Assembly: GCA_965219875.1 (NCBI GenBank)
Contig: CBDCOW010000003.1
Location: 1,397,579-1,461,578, forward strand
Source of the DNA: DAOUKH01 sp965219875
GTDB taxonomy: Bacteria > Chloroflexota > Dehalococcoidia > SHYB01
Length of the DNA stretch: 64,000 nt
Direction: 5' to 3'
Shown: positions 45,170 through 53,543 of the stretch, piece by piece
Layout: each line of letters starts with the position of its first letter
Numbering within the stretch: the first letter of the stretch is position 1
Made by a program: the position numbers and the translations under genes
Notes under the pieces: generated by a model
The model's input: the letters and a program-made list of their open reading frames with translations, nothing else
What the model was told of the DNA's origin: nothing
Databases searched by the model: none

Positions 45170-46753
45170 TCAGACGCGGACTTGGGTCACGCTCAGGATG
45201 CCCGTCATAGCGCGGATTTCGGCGAGCGCCGCTTCGGGCATGGCCTCGTCTAGCCCCAAGACCATCATGGCGCGGTCCCGCGAGGTCTGCCTGCCCACGT
45301 CCATCGAGCTGATGTTGACGTCGTGGGCGCCGGCGACGGTGCCGACACTCCCGATCAGGCCGGGCCGGTCCCAGTTCTCCACGAAGAGCATGTAGCCTTC
45401 GCCGACGGGGGTATCGACGAGGTACTCGTCGACCGAGACGAGCATGGGGCGTCCGATCACGCTGGCCCCGGAGATGAGCTTCGGCCCGGCGCTGGTGTTG
45501 AGGGCGACGGTGAGCAGACTGCGGTAGACCTCGGGCGAGGCGATCTTCTCTTCCTTGATGATCAGGCCGCGCTGCGCGGCGACGAGGTCGGCGTTGACCA
45601 CGTTGACGCGTTCCTCGCTGATCGGAGCGAGCAGCCCTTGGATCACCGCGGCCTTGAGGACGAGGGTGTCGTACCGGGCGATCTCGCCGGCGTATTCGAT
45701 ATACACCGACTCAAGCTGGCCCGCGGCGAGCTGGGTGGCGAAGCGCCCGACAGTGTGGGCGACGTCGACGTAGGGCGCGATGATGGGCAGCGCCTCGGGA
45801 TTCATCATCGGAGCGTTGACGGCGAACTTCGCGGGCTTGCCCGCGAGCACGTCGATGATCTGCTCGGCAACGTCCACGCTCACCTGCTCCTGGGCCTCGC
45901 GGGTGGACGCGCCGAGGTGGGGGGTGACGATGATGCGGTCGCTTTGGAGGAGCGGCGTGTCGGTGGCCGGCTCGACTGAGAAGGTATCGACGGCCGCGCC
46001 GCCGACGCGACCGCTCGACACGGCATCGAGCAGGGCCTGCTCGTCGACGATGCCGCCGCGCGCGGCGTTGATGATGCGGACGCCGGGCTTCATCTTGGCG
46101 AGCTCGGCTGCGCCGAGGAGCGTCTGAGTCCCGGCGGTGAGGGGCACGTGGATGGTAAGGAAGTCGGCCTGGGCGAGCATCTCTTCCATCGAGACGAGCT
46201 CGACGTCGATGCGGCGGGCGTACTCCTCGGAGACGAAGGGGTCGTGGCCGATGACGCGCATCTCGAAGGAGTTGGCGCGGCGGACGACCTCGGAGCCAAC
46301 CTTGCCGAGGCCGATCACGGCGAGGGTCTTGCCGCGAAGCTGGACACCGGTGTGCTCGGTGCGGGCCCAGCGTCCGGCGCGCATCGACTGATCGGCCTGG
46401 GGGACGTTGCGGGCCAGCGAGAGCATGAGGGCCATGGTGTGCTCGGCGGCGGCGATGACGTTCGAGGCAGGGGAGTTGACGACGAGGATGCCGCGACGTG
46501 TGGCGGCGTCCACGTCGATGTTGTCGACGCCGATCCCGGCCCGCCCGACCACCTGAAGCCGCTCGCCCCGCTCGAGCAGCGCCGCGGTAACCTGCGTCGC
46601 GCTGCGTACGACGAGGGCGTCGTAGCCGCCGATGCATGCTTCGAGAGCGGCGGGGTCGAGCCCCGTCTCGACGACGACCTCGAAGCCGGCGCGGCGAAGC
46701 AGATCGGGCCCTGCCTCGGCGACTGGCTCGGCTACGAGGACGCGCATGGTCAC
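45170..46753 (-). CDS. serA: D-3-phosphoglycerate dehydrogenase SerA
   Basis: First enzyme of serine biosynthesis, oxidising 3-phosphoglycerate with NAD. The 527-residue long form has the substrate domain, the NAD loop VIGLGKVGSEVVRRA near residue 148, the catalytic region HVPLTAGTQTLLG and INAARGGIVDEQALL with HLGASTREAQEQVSVDVAEQI, an intervening ASB-type domain, and a C-terminal ACT domain (MLFVENWDRPGLIGSVG...). The GTG at 46753 overlaps the upstream aminotransferase stop (GTGA); the ATG two codons later (46747) is an equal alternative. Confidence 0.96.
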   Translation of the reverse strand: MTMRVLVAEPVAEAGPDLLRRAGFEVVVETGLDPAALEACIGGYDALVVRSATQVTAALLERGERLQVVGRAGIGVDNIDVDAATRRGILVVNSPASNVIAAAEHTMALMLSLARNVPQADQSMRAGRWARTEHTGVQLRGKTLAVIGLGKVGSEVVRRANSFEMRVIGHDPFVSEEYARRIDVELVSMEEMLAQADFLTIHVPLTAGTQTLLGAAELAKMKPGVRIINAARGGIVDEQALLDAVSSGRVGGAAVDTFSVEPATDTPLLQSDRIIVTPHLGASTREAQEQVSVDVAEQIIDVLAGKPAKFAVNAPMMNPEALPIIAPYVDVAHTVGRFATQLAAGQLESVYIEYAGEIARYDTLVLKAAVIQGLLAPISEERVNVVNADLVAAQRGLIIKEEKIASPEVYRSLLTVALNTSAGPKLISGASVIGRPMLVSVDEYLVDTPVGEGYMLFVENWDRPGLIGSVGTVAGAHDVNISSMDVGRQTSRDRAMMVLGLDEAMPEAALAEIRAMTGILSVTQVRV

Positions 46754-47868
46754 CCAGCCCTAGCGGAGCGCTCCGCCGCAACGGGACGGCTCTGCAGCCG
46801 CGCCAAGCAGCGCACCACCGCCTCGACGGCCTCTTCGAGGTCGCGGTCGTCGATGAGGCCGAGATGGCCGATGCGGAAGATCTTGCCCGAGAGCGGGCCC
46901 TGCCCGCCGGCGAGGTCGACGCCGTACTCACGCCGCGCCATGGCCGAGAGATCCTTCCACGACACGCCCTCGGGAACGCGAATCGAGGTGACGGTGTTGG
47001 AGGCGTGGTGAGGGTCGGCGAAGGGCTCGAGGCCGGCTTGCTGAACGAGCCGACGGGTGAGCGCGCCGTAGTGGGCGTGGGCGGCGTGGACCTGTTCGAC
47101 GCCGCGGTCGAGGATGAGGCGGAGGCCCTCACGGAGGCCGTAGAGGACGGAGAGGGCGGGTGTCCACGGGGTCTGGCCCAGGTCGGCGGAGCGGATGGCC
47201 TCGACGAGGTCAAGATAGAAGCGCGGCATCGAGGCCTTCTCGATCACGTCCCGGCCTCGGGGGCTGACGCTGACCATGGCGAGGCCGGGCGGCGCCATCC
47301 ATCCCTTCTGGGAGCCGGAGACGGCGACGTCGATCCCCCACTCGTCGACGGGGCAGGGAATCGAGCCGATGCTGCTGACGCCGTCGACGACGAGGGTGCG
47401 GTCGAACTCGCCCTTGATGACGGCTGCGAGGGCTTCCAGGTCGTTGGTCACGCCGGTGGAGGTCTCGTTGTGGGTGACGAAGACGACGCCGGCGTCGGGT
47501 TCGTTGGCGAGGACTTCGCGGACCTTGGCGGGGTCCGCGGCTTGGCCCTCCTCGAAGCGGACCGCCGCGACGTCGGCGCCGTAGGCCGAGGCGATCTCGG
47601 CCACGCGGTCGCCGAAGACGCCGATGGAGATGACGACGGTGCGCTCGCCGGGGGAGAGTGTGTTGACCACGGCGGCTTCGAGGCCGCCGGTACCGGAGCA
47701 GGTGAGCACGACGACGTCGTGGCGGGTGGCGAAGACGGTCTTGAGGCCGGCGGAGAGCTCGGCGGCGATCTCGGCGAACTCGGGGCCGCGATGATTGATC
47801 ATCTGGCCGCTCATGGCTTCGAGGACGGAATCGGGCAACGGCGTGGGCCCGGGGGTGCGGAGGTTCAA
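46750..47868 (-). CDS. Serine-pyruvate/alanine-glyoxylate-type aminotransferase
   Basis: A 372-residue class V PLP aminotransferase. It starts LNLRTPGPTPLPDSVLEAM, has the PLP Lys in SGSQKGWMAPPGL near residue 195, and GTGGLEAAVVNTL for phosphate binding. It interconverts Ser/Ala with hydroxypyruvate/pyruvate/glyoxylate; next to serA a role in the phosphorylated serine pathway is possible. The TTG start at 47868 is chosen because AGGAG lies seven bases upstream and family homology begins there. It overlaps serA by four bases. Confidence 0.92.
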   Translation of the reverse strand: MNLRTPGPTPLPDSVLEAMSGQMINHRGPEFAEIAAELSAGLKTVFATRHDVVVLTCSGTGGLEAAVVNTLSPGERTVVISIGVFGDRVAEIASAYGADVAAVRFEEGQAADPAKVREVLANEPDAGVVFVTHNETSTGVTNDLEALAAVIKGEFDRTLVVDGVSSIGSIPCPVDEWGIDVAVSGSQKGWMAPPGLAMVSVSPRGRDVIEKASMPRFYLDLVEAIRSADLGQTPWTPALSVLYGLREGLRLILDRGVEQVHAAHAHYGALTRRLVQQAGLEPFADPHHASNTVTSIRVPEGVSWKDLSAMARREYGVDLAGGQGPLSGKIFRIGHLGLIDDRDLEEAVEAVVRCLARLQSRPVAAERSARAG

Positions 47869-47997
47869 CGCGGGTCTCCTGGTGGAGCGTCGGGACGGAA
47901 AGGGGGATGGACGCGAGTGGGGAAATTCTAACACACGGCCTCCCGTTGACGGCCTCACCACGATGGGGGCGCTGCCGGGGAAGAGGGCCGTCGCCGT

Positions 47998-49188
47998 CTA
48001 GCGGGGGACGACGCGGAGGAAGCGCCGCTTGCCGGCGCGGACGATGGCGCCGGCGGCGGCGGCGGTCTCGACGGTGTCGGGGCCGACGCGGTCGTCATCG
48101 ATGGCGACGGCGCCCTGACGGATGAGACGCCGGGCCTCGCCGTTGCTCGCGGCGAAGCCGGCTTCGACGAGCAGGCGGACGAGGTTGATCCGGCTCAGGT
48201 CGTCGACAGCCACCTCGGGGATGTCGTCGGGGGCTTCCTTGCGCTGGACGACGCGCTCGAAGTGGGAGGCGGCGCCGACGGCGGCCTCCGTTCCGTGGAA
48301 GGCGGCGACGATTTCGGCGGCGAGCCGCTTCTTCGCCTGCATGGGGTCCACATCGGTGCCGGCAAGCTCCGCGCCGGGGAGGTCGGTGAGGAGCTCGGCG
48401 TAGACGGGCACTAGCTCGTCGGGGACCGACATCGTCTTGCCGTACATCTCTTCCGGCGGGTCGGTGACGCCGATGTAGTTGCCCAAGCTCTTACTCATCT
48501 TCTGGACGCCGTCGGAGCCGACGAGGAGGGGGACGAGGAGCACCTGCTGGGGGCGCTGTCCCTCGATCTGCTGAAGCTCACGGCCCAGGAGATTATTGAA
48601 GCGTTGATCGGCGCCCCCGAACTCGATGTCGGCGCGCACCACGACCGAGTCGTAGGCCTGGAGCAGGGGGTAGAGGAGCTCGGTTACGGCGATGGGCTGG
48701 TTGCCCTCGTAGCGCTTGGCGAAGTCGTCGCGCTTGAGCAGTTGCGCCACGGTGAACTTGCGGGTGAGCTTGATGACGTCGGCGAGGTCGAAGCCGTCGT
48801 ACCACTCAGTCTGACGGCGCACCTCGGTCTTGCGCTCGTCGACGATCTTGAAGAACTGGTCGAGATAGGTCTGGGCGTTGCGGGCGACCTCGTCGGCGGT
48901 GAGCATGGGGCGGGTGGCCGACTTACCGGAGGGGTCGCCGATCTGGGCGGTCCAATCGCCGACGATGAGCACGACGGTGTGGCCGAGATCCTGGAACTGG
49001 CGCAGCTTGCGGAGCCCGACGACGTGGCCGAGGTGGATGTCCGGCGCGCTAGGGTCGAAGCCCTGCTTGAGGCGCAGAGGCTCGCCGGTCTGGAGCAGGC
49101 GGACAACCTCCTCGCGGACGATGACGTCGGCGACGCCGCGCGTGAGGAGGCGGTCGATCTCGGCGGCGGTGGGGACGCGGGCGCTCAC
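47998..49188 (-). CDS. tyrS: Tyrosyl-tRNA synthetase
   Basis: Charges tRNA-Tyr. The 396-residue enzyme has the HIGH-type motif DIHLGHVVGL near residue 50, the KMSKS motif in GVQKMSKSLGNYIG near residue 230, and a C-terminal S4 RNA-binding domain (EARRLIRQGAVAIDDDRV). This is the TyrZ-like type with a single S4 domain. The GTG start overlaps the ribF stop (GTGA). Its place in a run with aroF/aroH/trpA links Tyr use with aromatic synthesis. Confidence 0.95.
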   Translation of the reverse strand: MSARVPTAAEIDRLLTRGVADVIVREEVVRLLQTGEPLRLKQGFDPSAPDIHLGHVVGLRKLRQFQDLGHTVVLIVGDWTAQIGDPSGKSATRPMLTADEVARNAQTYLDQFFKIVDERKTEVRRQTEWYDGFDLADVIKLTRKFTVAQLLKRDDFAKRYEGNQPIAVTELLYPLLQAYDSVVVRADIEFGGADQRFNNLLGRELQQIEGQRPQQVLLVPLLVGSDGVQKMSKSLGNYIGVTDPPEEMYGKTMSVPDELVPVYAELLTDLPGAELAGTDVDPMQAKKRLAAEIVAAFHGTEAAVGAASHFERVVQRKEAPDDIPEVAVDDLSRINLVRLLVEAGFAASNGEARRLIRQGAVAIDDDRVGPDTVETAAAAGAIVRAGKRRFLRVVPR

Positions 49189-50117
49189 CGGGGGGCCTCG
49201 GCGGCAAGGATGCCGCGGGCCTGCTCGACGTCTTCGTCCATCCGCTCGATAAGGGCCTCGACGCTGTCGAATTGGAGCTCGGGGCGGATGCGTTCGACGA
49301 AGTCGAGAGCGAGCTCGGCGCCGTAGATTTCCTCGTCGAAATCGAGGATGAACGTTTCGACGGTGCGGCCGGCAGTCTCGAAGGTGGGGCGCACGCCGAC
49401 GCTGGTGGCGGAGGGGAGGGCGCGTCCGCCGACATGGGCGAGCGTGGCGTAGATGCCGTCGGCGGGGAGGGCCATGCGCGGGGCCGTCTTGAGGTTGGCG
49501 GTGGGATAGCCGAGGGCCCGGCCGCGCTGGTCGCCCTTGACGACCTCGCCGGCGAGGCGGAACGACCGGCCGAGGAGCTCAGCGGCTTCGCTGACCGCGC
49601 CTTCGGCGAGGCGGCGGCGGGCCTCGGTGCTGCTGACGCGGACGCCGCCGGCGACGCTGGGGTCGGCCTCGGCGACCTCGAAGCCGAGCTCGGCGCCGAG
49701 CTCGCGCAGCACGTCGAGCGTCCCCGCGCGGCCCTTGCCGAGGGCGAAGTCGGGGCCCGCGACGAGGTGGCGCATGGACAGGCTGCCGCGGAGCGCCGTG
49801 ACGAACTCGCGGGCGGTGAGCTCGGAGAGCGCTCGGGTGAAGTCGATGGGGACGACGCGGTCGACGCCCGCCGCTTCGAGCAGCTCCAGGCGGCGCTGGA
49901 AGGGCATAAGGTAGGTGACGTCCACGTCGGGCCGGAGCACGGTGAGGGGGTGGTTCTTGAACGTCACCACGACGGTGGCGAGGCCGCGGGCCGCGGCGAC
50001 GGTCCGGAGTTGCGCGAGCAGCCCGAGGTGGCCGCGGTGCACGCCATCGAAGACGCCGATGGTGACGGCGGCGGGCCGGGAGGGTCTCGGGCCGGTAAAG
50101 TCAGGAAGGTCGCTCAT
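49185..50117 (-). CDS. ribF: Bifunctional riboflavin kinase/FAD synthetase
   Basis: Makes FMN and FAD from riboflavin. The 310-residue protein has the nucleotidyl-transferase domain with TIGVFDGVHRGHLGLLAQL near residue 20 and SSTEARRRLAEG, then the riboflavin-kinase domain with GYPTANLKT and ETFILDFDEEIYG. Flavin supply suits a genome with many flavin-dependent oxidoreductases. It overlaps tyrS by four bases and lies 61 bases after aroF. Confidence 0.95.
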   Translation of the reverse strand: MSDLPDFTGPRPSRPAAVTIGVFDGVHRGHLGLLAQLRTVAAARGLATVVVTFKNHPLTVLRPDVDVTYLMPFQRRLELLEAAGVDRVVPIDFTRALSELTAREFVTALRGSLSMRHLVAGPDFALGKGRAGTLDVLRELGAELGFEVAEADPSVAGGVRVSSTEARRRLAEGAVSEAAELLGRSFRLAGEVVKGDQRGRALGYPTANLKTAPRMALPADGIYATLAHVGGRALPSATSVGVRPTFETAGRTVETFILDFDEEIYGAELALDFVERIRPELQFDSVEALIERMDEDVEQARGILAAEAPR

Positions 50118-50178
50118 CGCCTCGTGGATATTCTGCCATCACCGGTGTTGAAGGGCCACGGGCGGAGTCGCGGTGGGC

Positions 50179-51222
50179 CTATCTCCCGGGCTGGGCCCTC
50201 GTGCCGGCGGGGACGGCCCCGGCGGCGACGTTGGCCAAGGCGCGGACCCGCTCCATGAGCAGCGCGAAGTTCTCGAACGTCAGGGACTGGCCGCCGTCGG
50301 ACTTGGCGTGGTCGGGGTCGGGGTGGACCTCGACCATGAGGCCGTCGGCGCCGGCGGCGACGGATGCGGCGGCCATGGCCTGCACCAGATACCACTTGCC
50401 GGTGCCGTGACTGGGGTCGCAGACGATGGGGAGGTGGCTGAGCTTCTGGACGACGGGCACGGCGGAGATGTCGAGGGTGTTGCGGGTGGCGGTCTCGAAC
50501 GTCCGGACGCCGCGCTCGCAGAGGATGACGTTGGGGTTGCCCTGGTTGAGGATGTACTCGGCGGCGAGCAGCCATTCCTCGATGGTCGAGGCGAGGCCGC
50601 GCTTGAGCATCACGGGTTTGCTCTGCGCGCCGGCGGCATCAAGGAGGTTGAAGTTCTGCATGTTGCGGGCGCCGATCTGCACGATGTCGGCGAACTCGGA
50701 AACGGCGGGCAAGTCCTCGATGGTCATGGCCTCGGTGATCACCGGGAGGCCCGTCTCGTCCCGCGCCTTGGCGAGGTATTGGAGCCCCTCGACGCCGAGG
50801 CCGCGGAAGCTGTAGGGGGAGGTGCGCGGCTTGAATGCGCCGCCGCGCAGGATGTTCCCGCCGGCGGCCTTCACCGCCCGCGCCGTGTCGACGACCTGCT
50901 CCTCCGACTCGACGGAGCAGGGCCCCGCCATGACGGCGAGGTCGCCGCCGCCGATCTTGACGCCGCCGACGTCGACCACGGTGTCGACGGGGTGAAACTC
51001 GCGGCTCGCCAGCTTATAGGGCCGCGAGACCCGCAGGATTTGGAGGACACCGCTCATTCCCTCGAACGCGCTCTCGTGGTCGCGGGTAATCGTGCCGAGC
51101 ACCCCGACGATGCTCCGCTCCGCTCCCTCGACGACGCTGGGGCGGAGCCCCTCCTCAACGATGCGGCGCTTGACCGCGTCGAGGTCCTCTTGGGATGCAT
51201 CGGCTTTCATCACGACGATCAT
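50179..51222 (-). CDS. aroF: 3-deoxy-7-phosphoheptulonate (DAHP) synthase, AroF/TM0343 type
   Basis: First step of the shikimate pathway: PEP plus erythrose 4-phosphate to DAHP. The 347-residue protein has an N-terminal ferredoxin-like regulatory domain (MIVVMKADASQEDLDAVKRR), then the barrel with AGPCSVESEEQ, FKPRTSPYSFRGLG, KRGLASTIEEWLLAAEY, ILCERGVRTFE and DPSHGTG. This is the class Ibeta type, often feedback-controlled through the N-terminal domain or an associated chorismate mutase; aroH is directly upstream. Confidence 0.95.
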   Translation of the reverse strand: MIVVMKADASQEDLDAVKRRIVEEGLRPSVVEGAERSIVGVLGTITRDHESAFEGMSGVLQILRVSRPYKLASREFHPVDTVVDVGGVKIGGGDLAVMAGPCSVESEEQVVDTARAVKAAGGNILRGGAFKPRTSPYSFRGLGVEGLQYLAKARDETGLPVITEAMTIEDLPAVSEFADIVQIGARNMQNFNLLDAAGAQSKPVMLKRGLASTIEEWLLAAEYILNQGNPNVILCERGVRTFETATRNTLDISAVPVVQKLSHLPIVCDPSHGTGKWYLVQAMAAASVAAGADGLMVEVHPDPDHAKSDGGQSLTFENFALLMERVRALANVAAGAVPAGTRAQPGR

Positions 51223-51278
51223 GGCTTACTCCGGTTCCGTGCGCCCTTCGCGCGGTGTCTCTGTGACAAGGCGCTCCC

Positions 51279-51665
51279 CTATAGTGTATTCGATGCGTCT
51301 CCGCCGCCGCTCTGGTCAGGGCGGAGACGCTGGGCTTCCTTCAGATAAACGTGGACGATCTCGGCGGCGGGCTTGTCGGTGTTCACCAGGAGCAGGACGC
51401 GGAGCACGCTCCCCAGCGCGCCGGGCACGTCCATCTCGTGGCCGCAGAGGAGGGGGACGTCGGTCCAGCCAAGCTCGCGGGCGCCGGCGGCGGGGAATTC
51501 GGCGTTGAGGTCGCGGGTGGTGGTGAAAAAGGCGCAGGCCACGGCGTCGCGCTCGAAGCCGTTGGCCTCCATCATCCGGGTGAGGAGCTCTCGGGTGTTG
51601 GCGCGGATGGACTCGGCGGTGTTCTCCTCGATGGAGGTCGCGCCGCGGACGCCACGGGCGGTCAT
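51279..51665 (-). CDS. aroH: Chorismate mutase, AroH class
   Basis: Rearranges chorismate to prephenate, feeding PheA and Tyr synthesis. The 128-residue trimeric-type enzyme begins VRGATSIEENTAESIRANTRELLTRM, has FTTTRDLNAEFPAAGARELGW and VPLLCGHEMDVPGALGSVLRVLLLV, with the active-site Arg residues of this fold (R7-like in RGA and R90-like in VLRVL). Length is as in Bacillus AroH. It overlaps trpA (ATGA) and lies 56 bases upstream of aroF. Confidence 0.94.
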   Translation of the reverse strand: MTARGVRGATSIEENTAESIRANTRELLTRMMEANGFERDAVACAFFTTTRDLNAEFPAAGARELGWTDVPLLCGHEMDVPGALGSVLRVLLLVNTDKPAAEIVHVYLKEAQRLRPDQSGGGDASNTL

Positions 51666-52450
51666 GACCGTTGCTCCGCGCCGCGCAGGTCGGCGATGAG
51701 CGCTCGAACGCCCTCGGCGCCGCCTTCTGTGATGGCGTTGATGACGGCGCTGCCCACGATGGCGCCGTCGGCGAGCTCGCCCACGGCACGGACGTGTTCG
51801 GCGGTGGAGATGCCGAAGCCGACGGCGAGGGGAAGGTCCACGAACTTGCGCACACGTTCCATGAACCCGGCCAGGCCATCGGCCAGCCGCTCCCGTGAGC
51901 CGGTCACTCCCGCCAGGCTCACGCAGTAGACGAAGCCGGAGGCGACTTCGCTCGCCTTGCGGATGCGTTCGTCGGTACTCGTGGGGGCTAGGAGAAGAAT
52001 CACGTCGATGCCGCGGGGGCGGCAGACCTGTAAGAGCGGCGCGGCTTCTTCGGCGGGGAGGTCGACCACGATGACGCCGTCGATTCCGGCGCCCGCCGCC
52101 CGCTCGGCGAAGCGGTCCAACCCGTAGGAGAGCACCGGATTATAGTAGCCCATGAGCATAAGGGGGACAACGGGGTGGCGCTTCCTGAGCGCGCCGCACG
52201 TTTCGATGCAGGTATCGAGCGTCACCCCGTGTTCGAGGGCGATCTGGCTGGAACGTTGAATCGTGACGCCTTCGGCGAGCGGGTCGCTGAACGGGACGCC
52301 GATCTCGATCATGTCGGCGCCGCCGTCGAGGATCGCGGCGGCGAGGGCCTCCGTCGCGCCCGCCTCGGGGTAGCCGACGGTGACGTAGGCGATGAGCGCG
52401 GGGCGGCCCTCGGCCTTGGCCTTGGCGAACCCGTCGGCGATGCGGCTCAT
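51662..52450 (-). CDS. trpA: Tryptophan synthase alpha subunit
   Basis: Cleaves indole-3-glycerol phosphate to indole for TrpB. The 262-residue TIM barrel has the catalytic Glu in ADMIEIGVPFSDPLAEG and the Asp segment in DGVIVVDLPAEEA, plus LLLAPTST and YCVSLAGVTG. FSDPLAEG-VTIQ is close to the family FSDPxADG-P-IQ. No trpB lies beside it. It overlaps both neighbours by ATGA, so CPBP-trpA-aroH are translationally coupled. Confidence 0.95.
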   Translation of the reverse strand: MSRIADGFAKAKAEGRPALIAYVTVGYPEAGATEALAAAILDGGADMIEIGVPFSDPLAEGVTIQRSSQIALEHGVTLDTCIETCGALRKRHPVVPLMLMGYYNPVLSYGLDRFAERAAGAGIDGVIVVDLPAEEAAPLLQVCRPRGIDVILLLAPTSTDERIRKASEVASGFVYCVSLAGVTGSRERLADGLAGFMERVRKFVDLPLAVGFGISTAEHVRAVGELADGAIVGSAVINAITEGGAEGVRALIADLRGAEQRS

Positions 52451-53199
52451 AGGCGTCCCGTCCAGGCTTCGAAATCGGACGACAGCGTCACCGCGACGAC
52501 GACGCCGTTGTAGACGGCGTGGGCGCCCATCGCCAGAGGCAGCGAGCGGGTCTTCAGAAAGACAACGGCCAGCACGAGCCCGATGAGGAAGATGGGCGCG
52601 TAGGTGATGGGCCGGACGTGCGCCAGCGCGAAGAGCGCCGAGCTGAGCAGCGCCGCCTTGACCGGCGTCATGTGCCGGGCGAGGCCTTGCAAGATGAAGC
52701 CCCGGAAGAAGACCTCCTCGACGAATGGGGCCGCAATGATGGCGAGTGCCCCGGCGGCGGCGAGCACGCCGATACGCCGGTCGTCGAAGATTTCGAGTTG
52801 GAGGTCGTCGCTCCAACCGAGGGCGTGGATGACCGCGCCGTAGGCGACCACGATGGCCAGCATCGCGAGCACCGCCGCGGGAATAGTCCACAGCGGGCCG
52901 CCGCCGCTCCAACGCCGCAGCCCCAGCGCCGACCAGGAGCCCCCGCGCCGCCGGACGGCCAGCGCCCAGACGATGCCGATGAACGCCACGTGGAGCGCGC
53001 CGGTGAGCGCGAGCTGCAGGACCACATCGCTCGACCTGTCGTCCTCGCCGCGAAGGAGCACGACGGCGATGATGACCGCCACGAAGGTCGCGACGACGGC
53101 GGCCACGGCCCCCAGGGCCGCGTCGGCCCCGTTCCACGGCGGCGCCAAGGCCGTCCCAGAGTGCGGGGCCGCGTTCACTTCGAGAGGGGGCTCCGTCAT
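52447..53199 (-). CDS. CPBP-family intramembrane metalloprotease
   Basis: A 250-residue polytopic membrane protein with about seven hydrophobic segments and the CAAX-protease/Abi motifs EEVFFRGFILQGL (Glu-Glu-x3-Arg) near residue 161, ALFALAHV (the H motif) and MGAHAVYNGV. It acts in the cytoplasmic membrane; the substrate is unknown. It is the first gene after the aromatic leader and terminator and overlaps trpA by ATGA, an unexpected operon partner. Confidence 0.9.
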   Translation of the reverse strand: MTEPPLEVNAAPHSGTALAPPWNGADAALGAVAAVVATFVAVIIAVVLLRGEDDRSSDVVLQLALTGALHVAFIGIVWALAVRRRGGSWSALGLRRWSGGGPLWTIPAAVLAMLAIVVAYGAVIHALGWSDDLQLEIFDDRRIGVLAAAGALAIIAAPFVEEVFFRGFILQGLARHMTPVKAALLSSALFALAHVRPITYAPIFLIGLVLAVVFLKTRSLPLAMGAHAVYNGVVVAVTLSSDFEAWTGRL

Positions 53200-53251
53200 A
53201 CCGTCCGTCTCATGATTTTCGGTGCATCTTGCGCGTATCGCCCTCGGATTA

Positions 53252-53280
53252 CAAGAAAAGACCCCCGGTAACCGGGGGCC
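53252..53280 (-). terminator. Attenuator-type terminator
   Basis: On the minus strand GGCCCCCGG-UUA-CCGGGGG (stem within 53278-53262) is followed by UCUUUUCUUGU. It lies 30 bases after the stop of the leader peptide and about 60 bases before the CPBP gene, where a terminator would silence the operon. Confidence 0.75.
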
Positions 53281-53307
53281 GTCGTCCTAGCGGAGGCGCG
53301 GGCTCAG

Positions 53308-53364
53308 TTACCAGGCGCGGTGCGCCGGCGGGTAAAAGAAGCCGTGAAAGAAGATTCCGCGCAT
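53308..53364 (-). CDS. Aromatic amino-acid leader peptide (18 residues)
   Basis: A short frame, ATG to TAA, encoding MRGIFFHGFFYPPAHRAW. Six of 18 residues are aromatic (four Phe, one Tyr, one Trp), and all three end products of the pathway are represented. GGAGTAAGG precedes the start at slightly long spacing. With the terminator hairpin directly downstream and trpA, aroH, aroF and tyrS following, it fits a ribosome-stalling leader of an attenuation system. Antiterminator pairing was not resolved. Confidence 0.75.
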   Translation of the reverse strand: MRGIFFHGFFYPPAHRAW

Positions 53365-53389
53365 AGTCTTCGCCTTACTCCTATGCGGC

Positions 53390-53398
53390 ATGATAGCA
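53390..53398 (-). promoter_or_regulatory. Extended -10 promoter of the aromatic operon
   Basis: On the minus strand TGC-TATCAT (53398-53390) matches TGnTATAAT. A start near 53383 gives a leader of about 20 bases before the leader-peptide ATG. No -35 box is evident. Confidence 0.45.
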
Positions 53399-53543
53399 CA
53401 GGGGGTCTTGGGGCGGAAGCGGGGCGGGGGTGGCGGCGTGTGCTCTATTAGTCTCCCCGGAGAGGGCTACAGTCGCCGCACTCTGCCAAGAGTCTGGACA
53501 GAACACGGTTCCCGCCGGTCGCCGAGTGGCGTCTACCCGCAGC

